Source: UBA6624 sp964507645
Lineage (GTDB): Bacteria > UBP7 > UBA6624
DNA: 28,706 nt
Direction of reading: 5' to 3'
NCBI GenBank assembly: GCA_964507645.1
Contig: CAZDPU010000014.1
Coordinates: 1 to 28,706 of the forward strand
This document shows, one piece after another, positions 15,614-22,993 of the stretch (its first letter is position 1; each line of letters begins with the position of its first letter). Below the pieces are notes generated by a model, which saw nothing but the letters and a program-made list of their open reading frames with translations, did no database searches and was not told the DNA's origin. The translations under genes and the position numbers were made by a program.

Positions 15614-15620
15614 AAATTTA
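15603..15620. terminator. AT-only perfect palindrome over two convergent stop codons
   Basis: TAAATTTTTAAAAATTTA is an 18-nt perfect palindrome centred on TTAA, where the stop codons of the two convergent genes overlap. On the plus strand a T-rich stretch (TAATTTTTTATTG) follows. It may act as a weak bidirectional terminator. The stem has no G-C pair, so the call is tentative. Confidence 0.3.
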
Positions 15621-16401
15621 GTAATTTTTTATTGTCTTTTTCCCAATCTTTAAATAAGTAAATTCCACCAGTGTCATCTGCAATCCATAAATCGCCACTC
15701 GGGGTGAATGTTATTCCTTCAGAGAGAGGAAAAGGGATATTCCATGTTTCAATTTTTTCCCAATCTTTAAATAAATATAGTTTTCCATGGAATCCTGCAG
15801 AGGTAAAAAGTCTTTGAATGAGCCATGAATCCAATATCCAAAGATTTTGATTTTCTTTGTCATAATACATATCTGATATTGATTCGATTTTTGGTTTAAT
15901 TTTTTTACCCAGGATAGGTTTTTTTTCTGACTGACTTAAAGGAATTGAGAATTCATAAATCATTGTTGGGTATCTTTGCTTTCCTACTAAAATTTTCAAC
16001 CAGTCTTTTTTGTCTTTATCCTCTCCAATTACCGCTAACGCTTCAAGTCCCCAGTCCTCGTCTTTGCAATTTTTTGGCCCTCCAGGAAGTTTGTAGGTGT
16101 ATTCAATTTCAAAGTTTTCAGGATCTATAACAACTATTTCCCATAAAGATTCTCTCAACACAAGAAGATTATCGTTTCTTGGATCAATCGAGACTGCTTC
16201 AAAATCCCTTTCACATGAGTTTCCTGGAATTTTTTTTATTTTTATCAATTCTCCGCTTGTGTTTATTTCTGCTATATGTCCTTCATCTCCAACTACAAAC
16301 AGGCTTTTTCTTTTTTCCGAATAAATAATACCAGAGGGTTCTTTGAAATCTTTCGGTATGAGGTTTTCGAATTTAAATATGAAAAATAATAAAAAAGTCA
16401 T
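15610..16401 (-). CDS. SdiA-regulated-type (YjiK-like) beta-propeller protein
   Basis: This is about 263 residues. The ATG at 16401 shares one base with the upstream TGA (TGATG); a TTG three bases earlier is also possible. A short hydrophobic N-terminus (MTFLLFFIFKF) may export or anchor it. The body shows propeller blades as in the SdiA-regulated/YjiK and esterase-like families: EPSGIIYSEKRKSLFVVGDE, RDFEAVSIDPRNDNLLVL, EDWGLEALAVIGED, ISDMYYDKENQNLWILDS and LSEGITFTPSGDLWIADD. The conserved acidic pattern (E-A-V/L-A at blade edges) fits this group. The phrase YLFKDWEK occurs twice near the C-terminus, with near-identical DNA, so one blade was copied recently. It is last in a seven-gene minus-strand run. 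Its substrate and function are unknown. Confidence 0.7.
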   Translation of the reverse strand: MTFLLFFIFKFENLIPKDFKEPSGIIYSEKRKSLFVVGDEGHIAEINTSGELIKIKKIPGNSCERDFEAVSIDPRNDNLLVLRESLWEIVVIDPENFEIEYTYKLPGGPKNCKDEDWGLEALAVIGEDKDKKDWLKILVGKQRYPTMIYEFSIPLSQSEKKPILGKKIKPKIESISDMYYDKENQNLWILDSWLIQRLFTSAGFHGKLYLFKDWEKIETWNIPFPLSEGITFTPSGDLWIADDTGGIYLFKDWEKDNKKLLNF

Positions 16402-17618
16402 CAAGATGTTAGTTCATGTAATTCTTCATCAGTTAATATTTTTTTAGACTTTTTTGCTGCTTCAAAAATCTTATTGATTGTTGTTTCGTCATTTTTGTAG
16501 TTGTTTTCTTTAAGCCAATAAACAATATTTGACTTCCCACTCATTGGGCCAATTTCAATTTTTTGTTTTAGGCCAAATTTTCCTGCAGGAACACCACTAT
16601 AAACCCTGTCTGCCAACCAGTCATCACCCTTTTTTAAAGCTTTGATAACTGCTGCAGCATGAACCCCTGTACCAGTTCTGAATGCATCCTCTCCGACAAC
16701 CGGATAGCCTTTTGGTATGGGAACCCCTGTTGCTTTACTTACAAATTTCACATAATCAGATAATTTTGATAAATCTCTATCGATCCATCCTAAAAGTTTG
16801 AAATTTACTAAAAGTTGATCTATAGGGGTGTTTCCAACTCTTTCTCCAATTCCCAAGGCCGTTCCATGCACCCTGTCAGCTCCTGCTTCAATGGCAGCAA
16901 TTGTGTTTGGAATATCCAAACCTCTGTCTCGATGCCCATGCCAGTCTACTTGTATGTTTTTTTCAATGTTGTCTACAAAATTTCTTATAAAGCTTACTAA
17001 GGATCTGACTCCCTGAGGTGTTGAATGTCCTACAGTGTCGCAAATGGTCACCCTTTTTGCTCCATAGTTTATTGCTGTGCCATAAAGCTTTTTTAAATCT
17101 TCAGGGTTTGCTCGAGTTGTGTCTTCGGTTACATACATAACATCCAAGCCATTTTTTATTGCAAAAGAAACTGACTCTTCGGTGTCTTTAAGCATTTTTT
17201 CCATTGTCCACCCTTCAGCATATTGCCTTATTGGAGATGACCCAATGAAAGTGCTAACTTCCATTTTTAAACCAGTTTTTTGCTGTATCCTTACTACAGG
17301 TTCGATATCCACTTGCAGTGTTCTCGCTGCACAATTGGGATAAATATTCAGATTTTGATTTGATATCTCTTTTGCTAAGCTCAATGAAGATTTTTCTACA
17401 TGCTTGCCTGCCCCGGGAAGGCCAATGTTTGCAGATTCGATTCCCAGGTCGCTAATGAAGTGAATTATTTTTATCTTTTCTTCAAGGGTTGGGGTTTTTA
17501 CTGAAGGACTTTGAAGCCCGTCTCTTAATGTTTCATCATCAAGTTGAGGTGGATTTTTTGGAAAAAATAAAGCATCTTTTTTATTCCAGTCAAAAATAAG
17601 ATTATTTTCTTTTTTCAA
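16401..17618 (-). CDS. LeuA-family (isopropylmalate/homocitrate synthase-type) acyltransferase, no regulatory domain
   Basis: This is a 405-residue HMGL-like TIM-barrel enzyme that condenses acetyl-CoA with a 2-oxoacid. It has the family start motif LDDETLRDGLQSP (27-38, with Arg32/Asp33), the metal ligands HGHRDRG (His227, His229), the preceding ICDTVGHSTPQGV and the closing motif HGTALGIGERVGNTP (251-265). A helical second part follows (GYPVVGEDAFRTGTGVHAAA). It ends where the C-terminal allosteric LeuA domain would begin, so it resembles homocitrate-synthase-length members. The start is TTG, two bases after the leuD stop. Pairing with LeuD supports 2-isopropylmalate synthase, but citramalate or homocitrate synthase cannot be excluded by eye, so I give no symbol. 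Confidence 0.85.
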   Translation of the reverse strand: MKKENNLIFDWNKKDALFFPKNPPQLDDETLRDGLQSPSVKTPTLEEKIKIIHFISDLGIESANIGLPGAGKHVEKSSLSLAKEISNQNLNIYPNCAARTLQVDIEPVVRIQQKTGLKMEVSTFIGSSPIRQYAEGWTMEKMLKDTEESVSFAIKNGLDVMYVTEDTTRANPEDLKKLYGTAINYGAKRVTICDTVGHSTPQGVRSLVSFIRNFVDNIEKNIQVDWHGHRDRGLDIPNTIAAIEAGADRVHGTALGIGERVGNTPIDQLLVNFKLLGWIDRDLSKLSDYVKFVSKATGVPIPKGYPVVGEDAFRTGTGVHAAAVIKALKKGDDWLADRVYSGVPAGKFGLKQKIEIGPMSGKSNIVYWLKENNYKNDETTINKIFEAAKKSKKILTDEELHELTS

Positions 17619-17620
17619 AA

Positions 17621-18127
17621 TTATGTCAAACCTTGCTCTTTAATCCAATTGATAAGTCCGCCAGATTTTATTATCTCTTCAATGAATTTTGGAAAAGGCT
17701 CAGCTTGAAACGTTTTGTTTTTTGTAATATTTACAATTTCTCCAGTTCTTAGGTTTGCTTTTATTTCATCTTGATGATCTGTAATTTTTACCATTTCCTT
17801 GCAAACTAGTATTGGCAATCCAATATTAATTGCATTTCTGTAAAAAATTCGAGCAAAAGAATTTGCTATAACTAAAGAAACTCCTGACCATTTAATGCAA
17901 AGTGGAGCAACCTCTCTAGAGGAACCGCATCCAAAATTATCACCAGCAACAATTATGTCACCATCTTTGACTTGCTTTGCAAAAGATCCATCAGTCCATT
18001 CTGGATGACCTTCCATGCAGTGAGGTGTTAAATCTTCTTTCTGGTAACTTGAGCAATATCTTGCAGGAATAATTATGTCTGTATCTATATTGTGTTCAAA
18101 TCGAAATACGTTTCCTTTTACTTTCAT
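17621..18127 (-). CDS. leuD: 3-isopropylmalate dehydratase-type small subunit
   Basis: This 168-residue protein is the swivel-domain subunit that pairs with an aconitase-like large subunit (LeuC) in leucine synthesis. Its motifs are clear: HNIDTDIIIPARYCSS at the start, VAGDNFGCGSSREVAP and VIANSFARIFYRNAINIGLP. Its length fits the archaeal/short bacterial LeuD/HacB group rather than the 200-residue E. coli form. The substrate-specificity loop after ARY reads CSSYQ, unlike the common YLRT/YLVK forms, so isopropylmalate versus homoaconitate is open. No leuC or leuB is in the window. It begins 15 bases after the purH stop with no evident ribosome site. Confidence 0.85.
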   Translation of the reverse strand: MKVKGNVFRFEHNIDTDIIIPARYCSSYQKEDLTPHCMEGHPEWTDGSFAKQVKDGDIIVAGDNFGCGSSREVAPLCIKWSGVSLVIANSFARIFYRNAINIGLPILVCKEMVKITDHQDEIKANLRTGEIVNITKNKTFQAEPFPKFIEEIIKSGGLINWIKEQGLT

Positions 18128-18142
18128 AAGACAATTATAAAT

Positions 18143-19627
18143 TTAGTGACTGAAATGTCTTCTCCCAGTTAGCGCTAAAGATACGTTGTTTTCAATAGAG
18201 GCTTTTATAACCTCTTCATCCTTTATTGACCCTCCAGGCTGAATGATTGCCTTTATTCCATGGCTTGAAGCTAGGTCTATAGAGTCTCTGAATGGGAAGA
18301 ATGCATCTGAAGACATCACGCAACCTTTCGATTTTTCTTTCGATATTGAAAGTGCAATTTCTAATGCTCCAACTCTGCTTGTACTTCCAGCACCACCTCC
18401 AACCATGATTCCATCTTTTACCAAGCATATAGCATTTGATTTCATTTCTTTGACAATCAAGTTTGCTAAATAAAGGTCATTAATAACTTCTTTTGTTGCT
18501 TTTGGGCCATGCCAAGACCAATCTTTTGGGGATGTCGATTCTCTATCATTGTGTTGACAGAGGGTTATCCCTGATAATGTTTTTATTGACCATTTTTCTT
18601 CTTTTAGGAAAGGTATTGTCAGAATTCTTAGGTTTTTCTTTCTTTCCAAAACTTTAAGTGCTTCTTTCTCAATTTCAGGAGCAACTATTACTTCTACAAA
18701 AAAATTAGATAAATATTCAGCTGTTTCTTTGTCTAGTCTTGGCTTCACGGCTATAACAGATCCAAAAGCTGCTCGGGGGTCTCCATTCCAGGCATCTTCC
18801 ATTGATTTTCTTAAGTTTTTGTTTAATGCAACTCCTGTAGGATTTGTATGCTTCACAACCACTGAACCATCAGAAGGAAGGGATTTGCAGATCCTTAAAG
18901 CCGCATCCATGTCTAAATAATTGTTGTAAGAAAGATCTTTTCCTTGGTGTTGAATTTGTTCTTTTTGAAGTTTCTCTGTGAGAAAAACCACTGCTTTTTG
19001 ATGGGGGTTTTCTCCATAACGCAATTCTTTTTTTTCCCCAGAAAAAATAAAATCCATTTCATCTTCATTGTTCATCCATTTTGAAATAGAGACATCTAAT
19101 TTTGCTGTTTTTGTAAAAGCTTTTGCAGCATATTTTTTTCTCAGCTCAGGATTGAAATTTTTATCTAAATTTTCTATCACTTCTTGATAGTCTTCCGGGT
19201 CTGTTACAACAAGACAGTTTTTATGATTTTTTGCAGCAGCTCTGACCATGCTTGGCCCACCAATGTCTATAGACTCAATTGCTTCTGAAAAGCTTTTATT
19301 TTTTCCTTCATCAAAATTGTAAAAATTAACCACAACTAACTCAATTTTATTGATTTCATTTTCTCGCATTTGAGATAAATGGGATTCGCTAGAGTGGTCG
19401 CCCAAAATACCACCGAAAACTTTTGGATGCAGCGTCTTTACTCTCCCGTCAAGAATTTCAGGGAATCCTGTAAGGTCAGAAACTGAATAAACTTTTATAG
19501 AATGTTTTTCCAGGTATTTTTTTGTTCCTCCACTAGAAAAAATAGTGAATTCATTTTTCAACAATTCTTTTCCAAGCTTTTCTAAATTCTTTTTATTTGT
19601 TACTGAGAGTATCGCATATCTTTTCAT
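18143..19627 (-). CDS. purH: Bifunctional AICAR transformylase / IMP cyclohydrolase
   Basis: This 494-residue enzyme does the last two steps of IMP synthesis: formyl transfer from 10-formyl-THF to AICAR, then ring closure. The cyclohydrolase domain is residues 1 to about 190 (SSGGTKKYLE, GRVKTLHPKVFGGIL, DIGGPSMVRAAAKN). The transformylase domain has LRYGENPHQ (202-210), catalytic Lys259-His260 in VVVKHTNPTGVA, GSVIAVKPRLD and the C-terminal TGRRHFSH. It is slightly shorter than the 520-530 usual but complete. A Shine-Dalgarno (AAGGAAA) stands about nine bases before the ATG, the best site in this operon. The upstream gene ends six bases before. Confidence 0.97.
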   Translation of the reverse strand: MKRYAILSVTNKKNLEKLGKELLKNEFTIFSSGGTKKYLEKHSIKVYSVSDLTGFPEILDGRVKTLHPKVFGGILGDHSSESHLSQMRENEINKIELVVVNFYNFDEGKNKSFSEAIESIDIGGPSMVRAAAKNHKNCLVVTDPEDYQEVIENLDKNFNPELRKKYAAKAFTKTAKLDVSISKWMNNEDEMDFIFSGEKKELRYGENPHQKAVVFLTEKLQKEQIQHQGKDLSYNNYLDMDAALRICKSLPSDGSVVVKHTNPTGVALNKNLRKSMEDAWNGDPRAAFGSVIAVKPRLDKETAEYLSNFFVEVIVAPEIEKEALKVLERKKNLRILTIPFLKEEKWSIKTLSGITLCQHNDRESTSPKDWSWHGPKATKEVINDLYLANLIVKEMKSNAICLVKDGIMVGGGAGSTSRVGALEIALSISKEKSKGCVMSSDAFFPFRDSIDLASSHGIKAIIQPGGSIKDEEVIKASIENNVSLALTGRRHFSH

Positions 19628-19633
19628 TTTTAA

Positions 19634-20593
19634 TTATTTCCTTATTCTATGGAGGGCCATTTCCGCTTTTAGGTATTTTGGAGGGACCTTCATTTGTCTT
19701 TGGAGTATTTGGTAGTTGTAAGCTTGAGGCCTCCCTTCGAAAAATTTTCCTCCTTTGGAATATCCGTGTCTAACAACGGCATTCAAAAGGTCAAGCCATA
19801 TTGTAGATGCTCTTCTCATTGGCAGAACTGCTGAAAGTTCAAATCTAACCAGTTTGTCCTCTGTGTATTTGTTGATTTCGTCATCAAAAGCAGCAGTAAA
19901 AAAACCGCAAAGAGATTCATTCTCTTCAGAAACAAAACAAAAACCTCTTTTTCCTTCTAAAGCATTTTTTACCCAATTTTCATGCATTTTTTCAGCAAAA
20001 TCTTGTGAAAAGTCCGGATCTTTGTGAAACCTGGAATTTCTAAAGATTTTTTTTGAAATTTTTATAATTTTTTCAAAATCTTTTTTTTCAGCAATCCTTA
20101 CATTTGTTTTGCTCTTTATTCCGTATATATCGTGAACAATCCCTTCATCGTATGTAAAAATACTTCTCAAGACTATGTCAGCATAGTTAAAGCCAACATT
20201 TTCCAGCGCCCTTATGCTTATAAGGTCTTTTGCGTCTATTCTTGTTTGGAGAAATGAAAAATCATTTTTGTCAGCCCAGCTCACAGCTTTTCTTGCCATT
20301 TCTCTTGAATCCTCTAAGGATTTTTTCATTGAGTAGAAAAAATTAATATTTCCAGATTTCTTTCCAAAAGCTCTTGAATCAAATTCAGAATGGTTAATTG
20401 TGCATATTGAATCTTCTGACAAAAGAAGACAATCTTTTTTATCTTCTATTGCTTGACTCCATTTATCAATCAGATGATTTTTATGGACTAAAGAAGGGTA
20501 ATCTTTTATGAATCTGTAAGGGGAAGGCAGAAACCTTTTGGCAAACTCTTCCATATTCGGAAAATCATTTATTTTTGTTATTTCTTTTAGCAT
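19634..20593 (-). CDS. GNAT-like N-acyltransferase, probably sugar-modifying
   Basis: This is a 319-residue protein. The ATG lies inside the end of the glycosyltransferase gene (seven-base overlap). The N-terminal half has KDCLLLSEDSICTINH and RKAVSWADKNDFSFLQTRID. The C-terminal half (about 170-319) looks like a GNAT fold: NVRIAEKKDFEKIIKISKKI, GFCFVSEENESLCGFFTAAF (the central strands), FELSAVLPMRRASTIWLDLL and NYQILQRQMKV. The whole recalls the two-lobed RffC/WecD and FdtC sugar-amine N-acetyltransferases. Next to a DegT-type aminotransferase it would acylate the amino group that enzyme makes. Substrate and acyl group are unknown, and the family call is by fold pattern, not by strong identity. 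Confidence 0.6.
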   Translation of the reverse strand: MLKEITKINDFPNMEEFAKRFLPSPYRFIKDYPSLVHKNHLIDKWSQAIEDKKDCLLLSEDSICTINHSEFDSRAFGKKSGNINFFYSMKKSLEDSREMARKAVSWADKNDFSFLQTRIDAKDLISIRALENVGFNYADIVLRSIFTYDEGIVHDIYGIKSKTNVRIAEKKDFEKIIKISKKIFRNSRFHKDPDFSQDFAEKMHENWVKNALEGKRGFCFVSEENESLCGFFTAAFDDEINKYTEDKLVRFELSAVLPMRRASTIWLDLLNAVVRHGYSKGGKFFEGRPQAYNYQILQRQMKVPPKYLKAEMALHRIRK

Positions 20594-21840
20594 CCGTAGT
20601 CTTCAACCCATTTTTCTTCAATTATGTCATTGTAGAGATTAATGCAGGATTTTGCTGCTCTTTCGGCAGTCCATGTAGAGGTGTTTCTTTTATACCCATT
20701 TGCACCCATGTTTTTTCGTAATTCCGGATTTCCTAAAAGTTTGATTATTGCTTGCGACAACTCTTTTTCATTTTCTTTCTCAATTAATATTCCCTCTTTG
20801 CCATCTTCTACCATTTCTTCAATTGAGCCAACTTTTGTTGAGATGATTGGCAGCTTCATACTTTGTGCTTCAAGTATAGTAAATGGAAAAAGGTCAAATT
20901 TTGAGGGGTGAACTAAAATGTCCATTGCATCATAAAAGTCATTAACATTCTCTCTCAAGCCAGCAAATTTTATGGATTTTTTTAGATTCATCTTTTCAAC
21001 AATGTTTTTCAGCTTAACCAGATAAGGATCTTTTTCCCCATATATAGAACCTCCGACAATGATCAGTTTTGAGTCGGGAAATTTACTGTTTACTTCTTTC
21101 CAAGATTTTATTAACATTTCATGACCCTTCACAGGGTCAAGCCTGCTTACAGCACCCACGATTTTTGTTTTTTTTGAAAATTTAAATTCTTTTTTTACCA
21201 AATTTCCATCAGAAAGTTCTTTTTTAAATTGCCTTGCAACAACATCAACATTCCTCATTATGGATATTTTTGAAAAGATATTGCCGAGAGAAAAGGCAAA
21301 TCTTTTTGCCTCTTGGGAATTTACAACAAGGCGATCTATGAAAAGAGAATTTATTCCAAAGGCAAGTCTTTTATGAATTGGAATTATTGGCTCTGTTGAT
21401 GTGAAAAATTTAACTACCAATGCTCTAGGTTTTGCGGATATCAAGGTCATTAATTCTGTATACCAAGGACTATGAAAAATAGTTAGAGCACAGTTGAATT
21501 TTTTATTTTTTTCAAATATTTTTTTTATTTTTTTATAAGCATTTATATTGGTTCTTAAGTAATGCGGCAAGCTTTTGTACCATCCATGTATTTTTGCCTG
21601 CTGTATTGGTCCTGCCATCCACACTTCATGAACTTTCAAACCTTCTTCAGATGCTTCTTTTGACAGCTTGCTTCTTTCAACCCCTGGCCACCAGTAAATT
21701 AAGATTAATTCAGCATCTTCTAAGTATTTTTTTGATTCTTTTACAAGTTTAATTACTGTTTTTCTCAAGACTGGTGTTAAATAATATCCAACTAAAAAAA
21801 AACCTTTGAAATTTTTAAATAATTTTTTAGAGGATTTCAC
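20587..21840 (-). CDS. GT4-type glycosyltransferase
   Basis: This 417-residue protein has GT-B fold and a retaining GT4 pattern. The N-terminal lobe is divergent and basic. The C-terminal lobe is classical: KKTKIVGAVSRLDPVKGHEM (start of the nucleotide-sugar domain), SKLIIVGGS, SIKFAGLRENVNDFYDAMDI and LPIISTKVGSIEEMVEDGKE. The usual E-x7-E motif is here D-x7-E (DLFPFTILEA), a conservative change. The start is GTG at 21840, overlapping the aminotransferase stop by 14 bases. It likely adds a sugar to a lipid-linked or envelope glycan at the inner face of the membrane. The acceptor is unknown. Confidence 0.85.
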   Translation of the reverse strand: MKSSKKLFKNFKGFFLVGYYLTPVLRKTVIKLVKESKKYLEDAELILIYWWPGVERSKLSKEASEEGLKVHEVWMAGPIQQAKIHGWYKSLPHYLRTNINAYKKIKKIFEKNKKFNCALTIFHSPWYTELMTLISAKPRALVVKFFTSTEPIIPIHKRLAFGINSLFIDRLVVNSQEAKRFAFSLGNIFSKISIMRNVDVVARQFKKELSDGNLVKKEFKFSKKTKIVGAVSRLDPVKGHEMLIKSWKEVNSKFPDSKLIIVGGSIYGEKDPYLVKLKNIVEKMNLKKSIKFAGLRENVNDFYDAMDILVHPSKFDLFPFTILEAQSMKLPIISTKVGSIEEMVEDGKEGILIEKENEKELSQAIIKLLGNPELRKNMGANGYKRNTSTWTAERAAKSCINLYNDIIEEKWVEDYGC

Positions 21841-22990
21841 TTGCTATTTCTCTTATCTTTTCCGTAATGTAATTTATTTCGCTATCTTTTAGATTTCCAT
21901 GTGATGGAAGGGTTACCGTGCTGTTTCCGATCTTTTCTGCGTGTGGAAAGTCTCCATCAGTATAACCAAATTTATTTCTATAGTATGTCATCAAATGAAT
22001 TGGCCTGTAGTTGACAGAAATTCCGATTTGTGCTTCTTCAAGCTTCCTTAGGAAAAGATCTCTTTCTTTTGGAATCCTTATGGTGAAAAGGTAAGGGGAA
22101 TCTCCTTCTGAGTATTGAGGATGTATTTTTATTCCGAATTTTTCTATTCCTTCTAATTTTTCTCTATATTTTGAATCCACAATAACTCTTTTTTCTAGAT
22201 TTTCATTTACCCATTTTTCCTCGACTTGATCTAAGAGCAAAGATGCAGATATGTCATCTAGATTACATTTCATTCCAAGATTAGGCATGTCGTAATGAGA
22301 ATAAAAATTATCACCCCTTGAGGCTGGTGCTTTGTCCATGCCATGAAGGATTATCTTTTTCGCCTTTTCATAAACGGATTTGTCGTTTGTTGTTAGGCAG
22401 CCTCCCTCTCCGCATGTGATTGCTTTTGTCGCATAAAAAGAAAGAGCTGAGGCAGATGAGATTGAGCCGGGGGATTTTCCATCCATATGGGCTTCAAATG
22501 CGTGTGCAGAATCTTCAATAATTTTGATATTTCTCTTTTTAGAGATTTCTTTCAAGTGTTTTATGTTTACCATCTGTCCATAGAGGTGTACTGGAATTAT
22601 TGCTTTTGTTTTTTCTGTAATTGCTTTATCCAAAAGGTTCAAATCTATTAATCCGGTTTTTGGATCCACATCAATAAATTTAGGGATTCCACCAGAGAGA
22701 ATGATTGCATTTGAAGTTGCTATAAAAGACATTGGGGTTGTTATCACTTCATCTCCGGGTTTTAATCCGATACTCATTAAAGAAACCTGCAGTGCAGTAG
22801 TGCAAGATGAAGTCAATATCGAATATTTATTTTTTAAAAGTTGAGAGATTTTTTTTTCAACTATTTTTGAAATTGGCCCTGATGTAATATGGTTGTTTTG
22901 TATTGTTCCTTTGACTTTTTCGAAATTGATTTTTTCTAAAGAGTGCTTCCAAAAAGGAATTTTTGAATTCATAATCCTAGAATCTATCAT
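21827..22990 (-). CDS. DegT/DnrJ/EryC1-family sugar aminotransferase
   Basis: This 387-residue PLP enzyme makes amino sugars from nucleotide-linked keto sugars. It shows NNHITSGPI, the cofactor-binding SSCTTALQVSLMSIGLKPGD and the active-site lead ATSNAIILSGGIPKFIDVDP. VHLYGQM and EDSAHAFEA (Asp160) follow, with the Schiff-base lysine Lys189 in SFYATKAITCGEGG and the C-terminal NYRPIHLM. It is closest in style to WecE/PseC/PglE-type enzymes. Two ATGs are possible: 22990, or 22972 with AGGA just upstream. The divergent helicase gene begins three bases away, so there is no free promoter space. It heads a tightly overlapping run with a glycosyltransferase and a GNAT-like protein, which suggests a surface-glycan amino sugar. 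Confidence 0.92.
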   Translation of the reverse strand: MIDSRIMNSKIPFWKHSLEKINFEKVKGTIQNNHITSGPISKIVEKKISQLLKNKYSILTSSCTTALQVSLMSIGLKPGDEVITTPMSFIATSNAIILSGGIPKFIDVDPKTGLIDLNLLDKAITEKTKAIIPVHLYGQMVNIKHLKEISKKRNIKIIEDSAHAFEAHMDGKSPGSISSASALSFYATKAITCGEGGCLTTNDKSVYEKAKKIILHGMDKAPASRGDNFYSHYDMPNLGMKCNLDDISASLLLDQVEEKWVNENLEKRVIVDSKYREKLEGIEKFGIKIHPQYSEGDSPYLFTIRIPKERDLFLRKLEEAQIGISVNYRPIHLMTYYRNKFGYTDGDFPHAEKIGNSTVTLPSHGNLKDSEINYITEKIREIASEIL

Positions 22991-22993
22991 AAT

